From the NCBI GenBank assembly GCA_023416965.1, contig JAEZGJ010000234.1:1-10315 (forward strand): a stretch of 10,315 bases of DNA. The letters run 5' to 3'. The position numbers were made by a program, and so were the translations under genes. The stretch is from Pseudomonadota bacterium. Its GTDB lineage: Bacteria > Pseudomonadota > Alphaproteobacteria > Rhizobiales > Phreatobacteraceae. Positions 1-5,342 of this stretch are shown here, piece by piece. Positions within the stretch are counted from its first letter, which is position 1; every line of letters begins with the position of its first letter. Under the pieces are notes generated by a model. The model ran no database searches. It saw only the letters and a list, made by a program, of their open reading frames with translations, and was not told the DNA's origin.

Positions 1-1000
1 CTGGTCGATGTCCGGCGACATGCTGGTGGCGCTGAAGCAGGCGGCGGAGTAACTGGTCACGACCCTGAAGCAGGATCCCAACGCCGACGTGAAGATCGGC
101 GTCGTCCCCTATGCCGATTACGTCAACGTGGGCACCGGCAACCGCAACGCCAGCTGGCTGAGCGTGCCCGCCGACTACGAGACCACCAGCCAGCGCACCT
201 GCGTCACCCGGACGACGCGGTCGGTCTGCACGAGGGGCGCCGCGAGGACCTGCACCCGCGTCGTCGACGGGCGCAGCGAGAGCTACGACTGCACGCCCTC
301 CACCTGCCGGGACGAGACGGTGCCGCCCTACGAAACCTGCTCGGGGGGCGGCACGACCCGCTACCGCTGGTACGGCTGCGTCGGCTCGCGCACCACCGGC
401 ACGCTGAGGCTGAACGACACGCAGCCCTCGGTGCGCTATCCGGGCTACCTCGCCACCAGCCAGAACTGCCTCAACCCGATCGTGCCGCTCACATCGAGCC
501 AGTCGACGGTGACGACCGCCATCCGCGGGATGGTGGTGAACATCGGCAACTACCGGCCCTCGACCTATATCCCGGCCGGCCTGATCTGGGGCCTCAACGT
601 GCTCGCCCCCGGCCCGCCCTTCGGCGAAGGCGCACCGTATGACCCGGCCAACCGCCGGCCGCGCAAGGTCATGGTGCTGATGACGGACGGCGCCAACACG
701 CTGCGCTTCAACGCCGCCGATGGACGCCACCTCGCCCCGAGCGGCAATGCCGCCAGTCAGGCGGCCCAGATCGCCCAAACCTACAGCGACATGAACGCGA
801 TCTGCACCTACGCCAAGGAGCAGAGGATCGAGATCTTCACCGTCGCCTTCGACATCTCGAACGACCCGACGGCCCTCGCGGCGATGCGCAACTGCGCCAC
901 CTCCCCGGCCCACGCCTTCGACGCCCGCGACCGCCAGTCGCTCTCCGATGTGTTCAGGAACATCGCGCTGTCGCTGCAGAACGTGCGCATCACCCGCTGA
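1..1000 (+). pseudogene. TadG-like VWA-domain pilus assembly protein, 5'-partial, with an internal stop
   Basis: This is the C-terminal part of a Tad-type (Flp pilus) TadG-related protein with a von Willebrand A domain, probably envelope-anchored and exposed to the periplasm. The frame is open from the left edge, where a residual WSMSGDM sits where the MIDAS DxSxS motif should lie. It is interrupted by TAA at 50-52, then continues as LVTTLKQDPNADVKIGVVPY, typical of the VWA beta strand. An intact reading frame of 303 codons can start at GTG 89, but I see no Shine-Dalgarno there and it would lack the MIDAS core. Numbered from that GTG, STYIPAG (Thr159) and VLMTDGAN (Asp200) are the later MIDAS elements. 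Residues 38-97 form a Cys-rich insertion with seven cysteines, and three more follow at 127, 239 and 269. I infer a nonsense-inactivated gene. A sequencing error or re-initiation at 89 are the alternatives. Confidence 0.75.
50..52 (+). other. In-frame TAA interrupting the VWA domain
   Basis: The TAA lies between ALKQAAE and LVTTLKQ, two stretches that together read as one VWA helix in the same frame. No shift of frame is needed to continue. TAA is an uncommon stop in DNA this GC-rich: the other stop codons I read in this window are mostly TGA. That fits a point mutation or base-call error in a sense codon better than a natural gene end. Confidence 0.7.
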
Positions 1001-1018
1001 CGGCACGCCGTCTTTTTT
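999..1018 (+). terminator. Rho-independent terminator overlapping the TadG-like stop codon
   Basis: GACGGC at 999-1004 and GCCGTC at 1007-1012 form an inverted repeat, in practice a 5-bp stem with a CACG tetraloop. Six T residues follow directly at 1013-1018. The last two bases of the TGA stop are inside the stem. It isolates the pilus-type gene from the downstream kinase gene, which has its own promoter. Confidence 0.75.
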
Positions 1019-1029
1019 CCGGACGGACG

Positions 1030-1054
1030 GGAACCCATCGCCGCTCCGCGCGTT
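1030..1054 (+). promoter_or_regulatory. EcfG-type (general stress sigma) promoter of the HWE kinase gene
   Basis: GGAAC at 1030-1034 and CGTT at 1051-1054 are separated by 16 bases. This matches the alphaproteobacterial general-stress consensus GGAAC-N16/17-CGTT recognised by EcfG-family sigma factors. It lies just after the terminator of the preceding gene and 29 bp before the GTG start of the kinase, with a GAGG at 1069-1072 in between, so start site, ribosome site and gene follow in the expected order. Confidence 0.75.
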
Positions 1055-1083
1055 AGAGCCGCTGCGGTGAGGCGGAATACCTG

Positions 1084-2151
1084 GTGAATCGCGTGCAATT
1101 CCTCGACGGCGGCGGTGCCATGGGCGTCGCGATCCGTGATTTCGACTGGTCCGGAACACCCCTCGGCCCGATCGGCGACTGGCCGGCCGCGCTGCGCATC
1201 GCTGTCGGCATGATGGTCAGCTCCCGCTTCCCCAAATGCATCATCTGGGGGCCGCACCAGATCACGCTCCACAACGACGCCTTCGGCCTGATCCTCGGCG
1301 ACAAGCCCGCACCTCTCGGCCGACCGCTGAGAGAGGTGTGGAACGAGGTCTGGCACGAGATCGGGCCGCTGGTCGACCTCGCCTATGAGGGCGAGCCGGT
1401 CTTCATCGAGGATCTCGGTCTTTCCATCGACCGCAGCGGCTCCCGGGAGGATGCCTGGTTCACCTTCTGCTACAGCCCGATCCGCGACGAGGAGGGCCGG
1501 GTCTGCGGCATCATGGACACGGTCATCGAGACCACGGAGAAGGTGCTGGCGGTGCGCAACGCCCAGCTCATCAACGCCGAACTGTCGCACCGGATGAAGA
1601 ACACGCTGGCGATGATCTCGGCGGTTGCCAACCAGACATTCCGCCACGCCGACACCCTCGACTCCGCCCGCGAGCGCTTCAACGACCGGATCGCGGCCCT
1701 CGGCGAGGCCCATTCCATTCTCATCCAGCAGGAATGGACGACGGCCCCCATCCGCGCCGTGGTGGAGGGCGCGCTGGCGCCGCACCGCCAGGGCACCGGG
1801 CGCTTCATCATTTCCGGCCCGCCGGTCATGCTGTCCTCGCGCCAGGCGCTGTCGCTCGCCCTTGCCGTCAACGAACTCGCCACCAATGCGGTGAAGCACG
1901 GTGCCCTGCGCGGCGACCAGGGCACCGTCACCCTCTCCTGGTCGGTGGAAGGCGAGGACTTCCGACTGGTCTGGAGCGAGAGCGGCGCACCCTCCTGCGC
2001 CCCGCCGGACCACAAGGGGTTCGGCTCGCAGCTGGTCGAGCGGATCCTGCCGGCCGATTTCGCGGGTCGGGCGGAGATGAGCTTCGCCCCCGGGGGGCTG
2101 CGCTACGAACTGGAGGGGCGGATCTTGAGGCCCGGTGCGGATATGGCCTGA
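1084..2151 (+). CDS. HWE-family sensor histidine kinase with N-terminal PAS-like domain
   Basis: This is a 355-residue soluble kinase with no membrane segment. Residues about 15-155 are PAS-like (TPLGPIGDWP, IIWGP, HNDAF and a C-terminal EEGRVCGIMDTVIE strand). The HWE signature follows: the H-box ELSHRMKNTLAMI with phosphoacceptor His169, the N-box NELATNAVKHGAL (Asn263, Glu264), the WSE motif at 297-299 that defines the family, and GFGSQLVER around 312. GTG 1084 is preferred because GAGG lies 11 bases upstream; an in-frame ATG at 1120 is the alternative and would remove 12 residues. HWE/HisKA2 kinases phosphorylate single-domain or PhyR-type receivers, and several control the general stress response. 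With an EcfG-type promoter in front, I infer a stress-pathway kinase in a feedback loop. No cognate receiver is encoded next to it, so it is an orphan here. Confidence 0.92.
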   Translation: MNRVQFLDGGGAMGVAIRDFDWSGTPLGPIGDWPAALRIAVGMMVSSRFPKCIIWGPHQITLHNDAFGLILGDKPAPLGRPLREVWNEVWHEIGPLVDLAYEGEPVFIEDLGLSIDRSGSREDAWFTFCYSPIRDEEGRVCGIMDTVIETTEKVLAVRNAQLINAELSHRMKNTLAMISAVANQTFRHADTLDSARERFNDRIAALGEAHSILIQQEWTTAPIRAVVEGALAPHRQGTGRFIISGPPVMLSSRQALSLALAVNELATNAVKHGALRGDQGTVTLSWSVEGEDFRLVWSESGAPSCAPPDHKGFGSQLVERILPADFAGRAEMSFAPGGLRYELEGRILRPGADMA

Positions 2152-2155
2152 CCGT

Positions 2156-2170
2156 CAGGTGTGGCACCTG
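2156..2170. other. Small hairpin after the HWE kinase gene
   Basis: CAGGTG and CACCTG form a perfect 6-bp inverted repeat with a TGG loop, 4 bp past the kinase stop and in the gap between two convergent genes. There is no T-tract on either side, so it is not a typical intrinsic terminator. It may act as a 3'-end stabiliser. The rest of 2152-2304 shows nothing I can support. Confidence 0.35.
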
Positions 2171-2304
2171 CACGTTCTACGGCCCGGCCGGCCGCACCGG
2201 CATGATCCTGCCGCTCCCTGCAGGCCGCTGCCTCTCTTCCGCATCTTGCTGAAGAAGGGCGGGACCGCGCCCCTCCGCCCTCCCGCTCTCTGCCGCCCAG
2301 GCGC

Positions 2305-2562
2305 TCAGACCGGCCCCGCCTTCATCGAGCCGTCCGAGAGCGGCGCCGGGTCGGGCGCGGGTTCGTCCGGATCGCCCGAGGGGGCGGCGTCGCGCCTGAC
2401 CCGGTCGAGCGGGATCTGCCGCTCGTCGAAGGCGCCCGGGGGCACGGCGGCCTCGGATGTGGGGGTATCGTCCACCTGCTGGCGCTCGGCGCCCGGCTGA
2501 CCGGGGCGGCGCGCCGGATCCGGCGGGACGTCGCCGGGGAGTTCGTCTTCCGGATGGCCCAT
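2305..2562 (-). CDS. Small Pro/Asp-rich, probably disordered protein (second gene of stress operon)
   Basis: This gives 85 residues from ATG at 2562, starting MGHPEDELPGDVPPDPARR. The reading frame is open further upstream, but this ATG has a strong GGAGG five bases away, so it decides the start. The ribosome site directly abuts the TGA of the upstream gene (10 bp between genes), indicating one mRNA and probable translational coupling. The protein is rich in Pro, Asp, Glu, Arg and Gly, has few aromatic residues, no cysteine, no signal peptide and no membrane segment, and is probably intrinsically disordered and cytoplasmic. I do not recognise a family. An EcfG-type promoter upstream of the pair suggests induction under general stress, where small hydrophilic proteins are common, but no molecular function can be read from the sequence. 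Confidence 0.7.
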   Translation of the reverse strand: MGHPEDELPGDVPPDPARRPGQPGAERQQVDDTPTSEAAVPPGAFDERQIPLDRVRRDAAPSGDPDEPAPDPAPLSDGSMKAGPV

Positions 2563-2572
2563 CACCGCCTCC

Positions 2573-2767
2573 TCACATGGACAGGTCGCCCTCGGGGGGC
2601 GGAGGCAGCTTGTCCTTGTCCGTCGCCCTGGCGTCGTCTCCCACGTTTCGGGCGGCAGGGGGCGCGATCTTTCCACCCTCCGGGTGGGTCATGCCGTCAC
2701 CGGCGATGGGACGTTCTCCGGTCGCGGGATTGACGCCGTCCATCGTGTCGGGGGTGGGCTTGGCCAT
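2573..2767 (-). CDS. Small hydrophilic protein (first gene of stress operon)
   Basis: This gives 64 residues from ATG at 2767, starting MAKPTPDTMDGVNPATGERP. The frame is open for 23 more codons upstream, but the chosen ATG has a full AAGGAGG (2779-2773) five bases before it, and the predicted EcfG-type start site lies only about 20 bases upstream, which would exclude the longer form. Composition is hydrophilic with Pro, Gly, Asp and Lys, and a PPPPEGD segment near the end. There is no signal peptide, membrane span or cysteine. I do not recognise a family. It is followed after 10 bp by a second small acidic, Pro-rich gene on the same strand. The good ribosome site, promoter and neighbour make a real gene likely despite its length. 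Confidence 0.75.
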   Translation of the reverse strand: MAKPTPDTMDGVNPATGERPIAGDGMTHPEGGKIAPPAARNVGDDARATDKDKLPPPPEGDLSM

Positions 2768-2793
2768 GCGGGCCTCCTTCTCTTCGCGAGAAG

Positions 2794-2819
2794 AACGAGC
2801 CGGCGGCGATGACGGTTCC
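2794..2819 (-). promoter_or_regulatory. EcfG-type (general stress sigma) promoter of the small-protein operon
   Basis: On the minus strand, GGAAC (2819-2815) and CGTT (2797-2794) are separated by 17 bases, matching GGAAC-N16/17-CGTT. A start about seven bases after CGTT would leave a 5' leader of roughly 20 bases carrying the AAGGAGG ribosome site before ATG 2767. Spacing, order and motif quality all fit. From here to the tRNA (2820-2934) I see only GC-rich short palindromes and nothing else I can support. Confidence 0.8.
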
Positions 2820-2934
2820 TTCCGACGAGCCGACACGCAGTGCCGCCGGCGCCGGTTGCCCCGGCACGTCGCGCCAAAGGCCTGCAGGACGGCGCGGCGA
2901 AAACCCGTCAGACGTCAGCGATGAGGAGGGATGA

Positions 2935-3010
2935 TGGTGCCCGGGGGCGGAATCGAACCACCGACACTGCGATTTTCAGTCGCATGCTCTACCAACTGAG
3001 CTACCCGGGC
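2935..3010 (-). tRNA. tRNA-Phe (anticodon GAA)
   Basis: The minus strand folds as a full cloverleaf. The acceptor stem GCCCGGG pairs with CCCGGGC. The D-arm is GCTC...GAGC, and the anticodon stem TGCGA/TCGCA carries loop CTGAAAA, giving anticodon GAA. The variable loop is GTGTC, and the T-arm GGTGG-TTCGATT-CCGCC is standard. The discriminator is A at 2938 and the CCA tail is encoded (2937-2935), giving 76 nt. A sigma70 promoter lies upstream. I saw no second copy of its 3' end nearby, so there is no sign of an integrated element in this window. Confidence 0.97.
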
Positions 3011-3059
3011 GACCGCGGCGCATGACCGTCAGATGACGATCAGCGGCAGTGCGGGCCGG

Positions 3060-3088
3060 CTTATAGAGGCTCCCGCAGGGGCTGTCCA
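3060..3088 (-). promoter_or_regulatory. Sigma70-type promoter of tRNA-Phe
   Basis: On the minus strand, TGGACA (3088-3083) and TATAAG (3065-3060) are separated by exactly 17 bases. This is close to TTGACA-N17-TATAAT in otherwise very GC-rich DNA. A start near 3053 would give a leader of about 43 nt before the mature tRNA. Confidence 0.7.
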
Positions 3089-3150
3089 CCCTCATCGGGG
3101 AGAATGATCCACAGGGATGGGGCGGGTCCGGAGAGAAGCGGGCGCAGGAC

Positions 3151-3182
3151 AGAAAAAGCCCCGATGGCCGAGCCATCGGGGC
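3151..3182 (-). terminator. Strong intrinsic terminator of the L,D-transpeptidase unit
   Basis: There is a perfect 11-bp inverted repeat, GCCCCGATGGC (3158-3168) and GCCATCGGGGC (3172-3182), with a 3-base loop. On the minus strand it is followed by five T residues (the A-tract at 3157-3153). It lies 38 bp past the stop codon of the L,D-transpeptidase gene and faces the correct way. Confidence 0.92.
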
Positions 3183-3220
3183 GAGGTGGAGGTCATGGGC
3201 ATGCACGGCGGGAGAAGGCT

Positions 3221-3811
3221 TCAGCGCAGGACAACGACCCGGGTGCCGACGCGGACGCGGTCGTAGAGGTCGATGACGTCCTCGTTGAGCATGCGGATGC
3301 AGCCGGAGGAGACGGCCTGGCCGATCGTGTGCGGCTCGTTGGAGCCGTGGATTCGGTAGAGCGAGGAGCCGAGATAGAGGGCGCGGGCACCGAGCGGATT
3401 GTCGGGGCCGCCGGCCATGAAGCGCGGCAGGTCGGGGCGGCGCTGGAGCATCTGGACCGGGGGACGCCAGTCCGGCCATTCCTGCTTGCGGGTGATGGTG
3501 GGGCTGCCGGCCCATTCGAAGCCGGGGCGGCCGACGCCGATGCCGTAGCGGATGGCACGGCCGTCGGCGAGGACGAGGTAGAGGCGACGCTCGGTGGTGT
3601 TGACCACGACCGTGCCCGGGGCATGGCCGCCGTTGTAGGCGACGATCTCACGCGGAATGGCCGGAGCGCGGGCGGCGGCCGAGGCGTGGGGCCGGGCGAC
3701 CAGGGGCTCGCGGGTGTCCGGATCGAACATGATCGTCTGGACGAAGGGATTGGCGGAGGCGGCCGAGGCGGCGAGCGACAGGGCGGCGGCGAGGACGAAA
3801 CGGCGGTTCAT
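3221..3811 (-). CDS. Periplasmic L,D-transpeptidase (YkuD domain)
   Basis: This 196-residue exported enzyme has a signal peptide at residues 1-20 (MNRRFVLAAA..., cleavage near ASA/NP). The mature part is a single YkuD catalytic domain, roughly residues 65-196. Its active-site motif runs from HGSNEPHTIG to SSGCIRMLN: His155, His161, Ser169, Gly170 and catalytic Cys171, followed by Arg173. TVVVNTTERRLYLV at 67-80 is the usual first strand. Such enzymes make 3-3 cross-links in peptidoglycan or link proteins to meso-diaminopimelate. The length is that of the small single-domain class common in Hyphomicrobiales, which rely heavily on L,D-cross-linking during polar growth. ATG 3811 is supported by GGAG six bases upstream. 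A small exported-protein gene precedes it by 33 bp on the same strand, probably in one operon, and a strong terminator follows. Confidence 0.95.
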   Translation of the reverse strand: MNRRFVLAAALSLAASAASANPFVQTIMFDPDTREPLVARPHASAAARAPAIPREIVAYNGGHAPGTVVVNTTERRLYLVLADGRAIRYGIGVGRPGFEWAGSPTITRKQEWPDWRPPVQMLQRRPDLPRFMAGGPDNPLGARALYLGSSLYRIHGSNEPHTIGQAVSSGCIRMLNEDVIDLYDRVRVGTRVVVLR

Positions 3812-3844
3812 GGCGGGCTCCGGGCGGGCTGGAGGTTCGTGGGA

Positions 3845-4198
3845 TCAGCGGGTGGTCTGGTCGAGGGCGACCATGCGGACCGGCCGCAGATGCTCGCCCT
3901 TGGACGAGGTCTGGCAGGCGGCGGGAATGTGCGGCCAGGCGAAGCGGGCGCAGTCGGCGCGCTCGCCGGTGATGGCGGCGGTCCGGCCCGCCGTCTCGGA
4001 GGCGCGCGGGGCGGCGTCGAGGCGGTTGCGGAAGCCGTCGAAGGCGGAGTGGGCGTGGTCGAGGTCGGCGGTCGAGAAGCTCACCGCCAGGGAGGGCACG
4101 GTGCCGGCGGCGCGACCGTCATGGGACAGGCCGAGCGCCAGGACGAGGCCGAAGCCCGCCACACCGCCGAGAGCCAGAAACTTCGACATCCGGTTCAT
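3845..4198 (-). CDS. Small exported or membrane-anchored protein with a C-x4-WP-x-IP-x2-C motif
   Basis: This is a 117-residue protein. Residues 5-24 (SKFLALGGVAGFGLVLALGL) are a signal peptide or single membrane anchor, so the rest should be periplasmic. The most distinctive part is residues 83-95, CARFAWPHIPAAC, where two cysteines bracket a Trp-Pro and an Ile-Pro pair; a disulfide there is plausible. Short alphaproteobacterial proteins with a similar Cys/WP/Cys end exist, but I cannot name a family with certainty. ATG 4198 is chosen because a GGGGGA stretch lies about seven bases upstream; a second in-frame ATG three codons later has no such site. The gene sits 33 bp before the L,D-transpeptidase gene on the same strand, which suggests co-transcription and perhaps an envelope role. 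Confidence 0.75.
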   Translation of the reverse strand: MNRMSKFLALGGVAGFGLVLALGLSHDGRAAGTVPSLAVSFSTADLDHAHSAFDGFRNRLDAAPRASETAGRTAAITGERADCARFAWPHIPAACQTSSKGEHLRPVRMVALDQTTR

Positions 4199-4344
4199 GT
4201 GCGATCCCCCATCTGGGCCCTCCGTGGGCCGGTCTCCCCTCAGTCGCAGCGGCCGCCAAAAAGGTTCATCGGAGCGGCGCGCCCGGCGTCATCGGGTTGA
4301 GGAGAACGTAGGGGGGTGCGTTTTCGTGGCGGTGTCTCGCGGCG

Positions 4345-4443
4345 GAAACACGCGTTTCAATGGCACCGCGCCTGTTTCAACCCTTGCCGGCGCGTGTCGG
4401 CGCCGGGCGGCGATCATTGCTGAAACGGGCCGGCGTGTTTCAG
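4345..4443. promoter_or_regulatory. Cluster of GTTTCA/TGAAAC half-sites, candidate operator
   Basis: Five half-sites lie within 100 bp. GAAAC (4345-4349) and GTTTC (4354-4358) are inverted with 4 bp between. GTTTCAA occurs at 4354-4360 and again at 4374-4380, exactly 20 bp apart. CTGAAAC (4420-4426) and GTTTCAG (4437-4443) form a perfect 7-bp inverted repeat with a 10-bp spacer. The region lies between the response-regulator stop and the start of the 4198 gene, where the promoter of that leftward unit should be. I infer binding sites for a dimeric regulator; which one is unknown. Confidence 0.45.
4387..4406. other. GC-rich hairpin within the half-site cluster
   Basis: CCGGCGC (4387-4393) and GCGCCGG (4400-4406) form a perfect 7-bp stem with a 6-base loop. 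It falls between the tandem GTTTCAA pair and the CTGAAAC palindrome. There is no T-tract on either strand, so it is not an evident intrinsic terminator. Confidence 0.4.
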
Positions 4444-4457
4444 GAGGGAGAGACAAG

Positions 4458-4613
4458 CGCCCCACCCTCACCTTCCCCTTGCTGACGCGAGGAGAAGGGG
4501 GGCTCCAACGCCCCGACCCGTCCTCACCGGTCGGGCCGGGCACGCCTGCCGGCCGTGAAGGCGCGAGGCGGAAGTCCCCCTCCCCGCGCAGCGGGCAGGG
4601 TGCGGGTGGGGCG
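4458..4613. repeat. MITE-like palindromic intergenic repeat, about 156 bp
   Basis: The left end CGCCCCACCCTCACC (4458-4472) and the right end GGTGCGGGTGGGGCG (4599-4613) are inverted copies matching at 14 of 15 positions. Inside are smaller palindromes: CCCCTT with AAGGGG (4475-4480 and 4495-4500), and CCCGC-GCA-GCGGG near the right end (4583-4595). Such CCCTCACC/CCCC-rich palindromic elements are scattered between genes in many alphaproteobacteria. It carries no coding capacity. Its right end stops 6 bp before the stop codon of the response-regulator gene, so it forms that gene's 3' flank and may influence mRNA ends. I saw no second copy in this window. Confidence 0.6.
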
Positions 4614-4619
4614 TGTCCG

Positions 4620-5342
4620 TCAGCCCTTCTCGCCTTCCGGCATGAACATGTAGCCTGCGCCGCGAACGGTGCGGATATAGGCGGGGGCGTCGGCGTCCGG
4701 CTCGATCTTGCGGCGGATGCGGGTGATTCGCACGTCGATGGCGCGGTCGTAGGCCTCGGGGTCGCGGGCACCGGCGAGGTCGAGCAGCCGGTCGCGGGAG
4801 AGGACGCGGCGCGGATTGTCGGCGAAGGCCTTGAGCAGGTTGAACTCGGAACTCGTCAGCGGCAGTTCGGCGCCGGCTTCATCGCGCAGGACATGGGCGC
4901 CGAGGTCGAGAATCTTGGTGCCGAAGCGGACGAGGTCGCGGGTGTCGGCGGCGCCAGCCGGGCGCGGCGGCGCCACGGCGCGGCGCAGCAGGGCGCGGAT
5001 CCGCGCCAGGAGCTCGCGCAGTTCGCAGGGTTTGGCGAGATAGTCGTCGGCGCCGAGGTCGAGGCCGTTGACACGGTCGTCAGGGCTCGCCGTGGCGGTG
5101 AGCATGATGACCGGCACGGGCAGGCGCTGCTTGAGGTCGCGGACGATGGAGAGGCCGTCCTCATCGGGCATGTTGAGGTCGAGCACCACGACGGCCGGCC
5201 GCTCCTCCTCCAGCGCGCCGCGCAGGGAAGCGCCACCGTCGCAGAGCCGGACGCGGAAGCCGTGCATCTTCAGGTAGTCGCCGACCATGTCACGGGCGGC
5301 GGCCTCGTCGTCGACGACGATGACGAGCTGGCCGGGGATCAC
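4620..5342 (-). CDS. OmpR/PhoB-family response regulator
   Basis: This 240-residue DNA-binding regulator has a receiver at residues 5-120 with acidic pocket Asp11/Asp12, phosphoacceptor Asp55 in VVLDLNMPD, Thr82 (LTA) and Lys104 (YLAKP). The winged-helix output domain spans about 137-236, with recognition helix AYDRAIDVRITRIRRKIE (198-214) and the wing IRTVRGAGYMF (223-233). All phosphotransfer residues are present, so it should be a normal phosphorylation-dependent transcription factor. The start is GTG at 5342, overlapping the upstream kinase stop by four bases (GTGA), so translation is probably coupled. It is the last gene of the cassette that begins with the TRAP-type binding protein, and presumably its output. 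Candidate targets are the half-site cluster at 4345-4443 and the region upstream of dctP; this is inference. Confidence 0.95.
   Translation of the reverse strand: MIPGQLVIVVDDEAAARDMVGDYLKMHGFRVRLCDGGASLRGALEEERPAVVVLDLNMPDEDGLSIVRDLKQRLPVPVIMLTATASPDDRVNGLDLGADDYLAKPCELRELLARIRALLRRAVAPPRPAGAADTRDLVRFGTKILDLGAHVLRDEAGAELPLTSSEFNLLKAFADNPRRVLSRDRLLDLAGARDPEAYDRAIDVRITRIRRKIEPDADAPAYIRTVRGAGYMFMPEGEKG

Noticed and set aside
808..2013. 401-codon minus-strand open frame over the end of the VWA gene and the HWE kinase
   Set aside because: It crosses a terminator and a promoter and shows no motif; it is the shadow of two + strand genes.
2935..3010. tRNA-Phe as an integration (att) site for a mobile element
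   Set aside because: I saw no duplicate of the tRNA 3' end, no integrase and no composition break next to it within the window.
4199..4344. Possible EcfG-type promoter for the 4198 gene
   Set aside because: No GTTCC occurs at the right distance from the AACG at 4303, so the motif that is clear at two other places is absent here.
4420..4443. CTGAAAC-N10-GTTTCAG as an alphaproteobacterial LexA site
   Set aside because: The alphaproteobacterial SOS box is a GTTC direct repeat with 7-bp spacing (GTTC-N7-GTTC); this is an inverted repeat with a different core.
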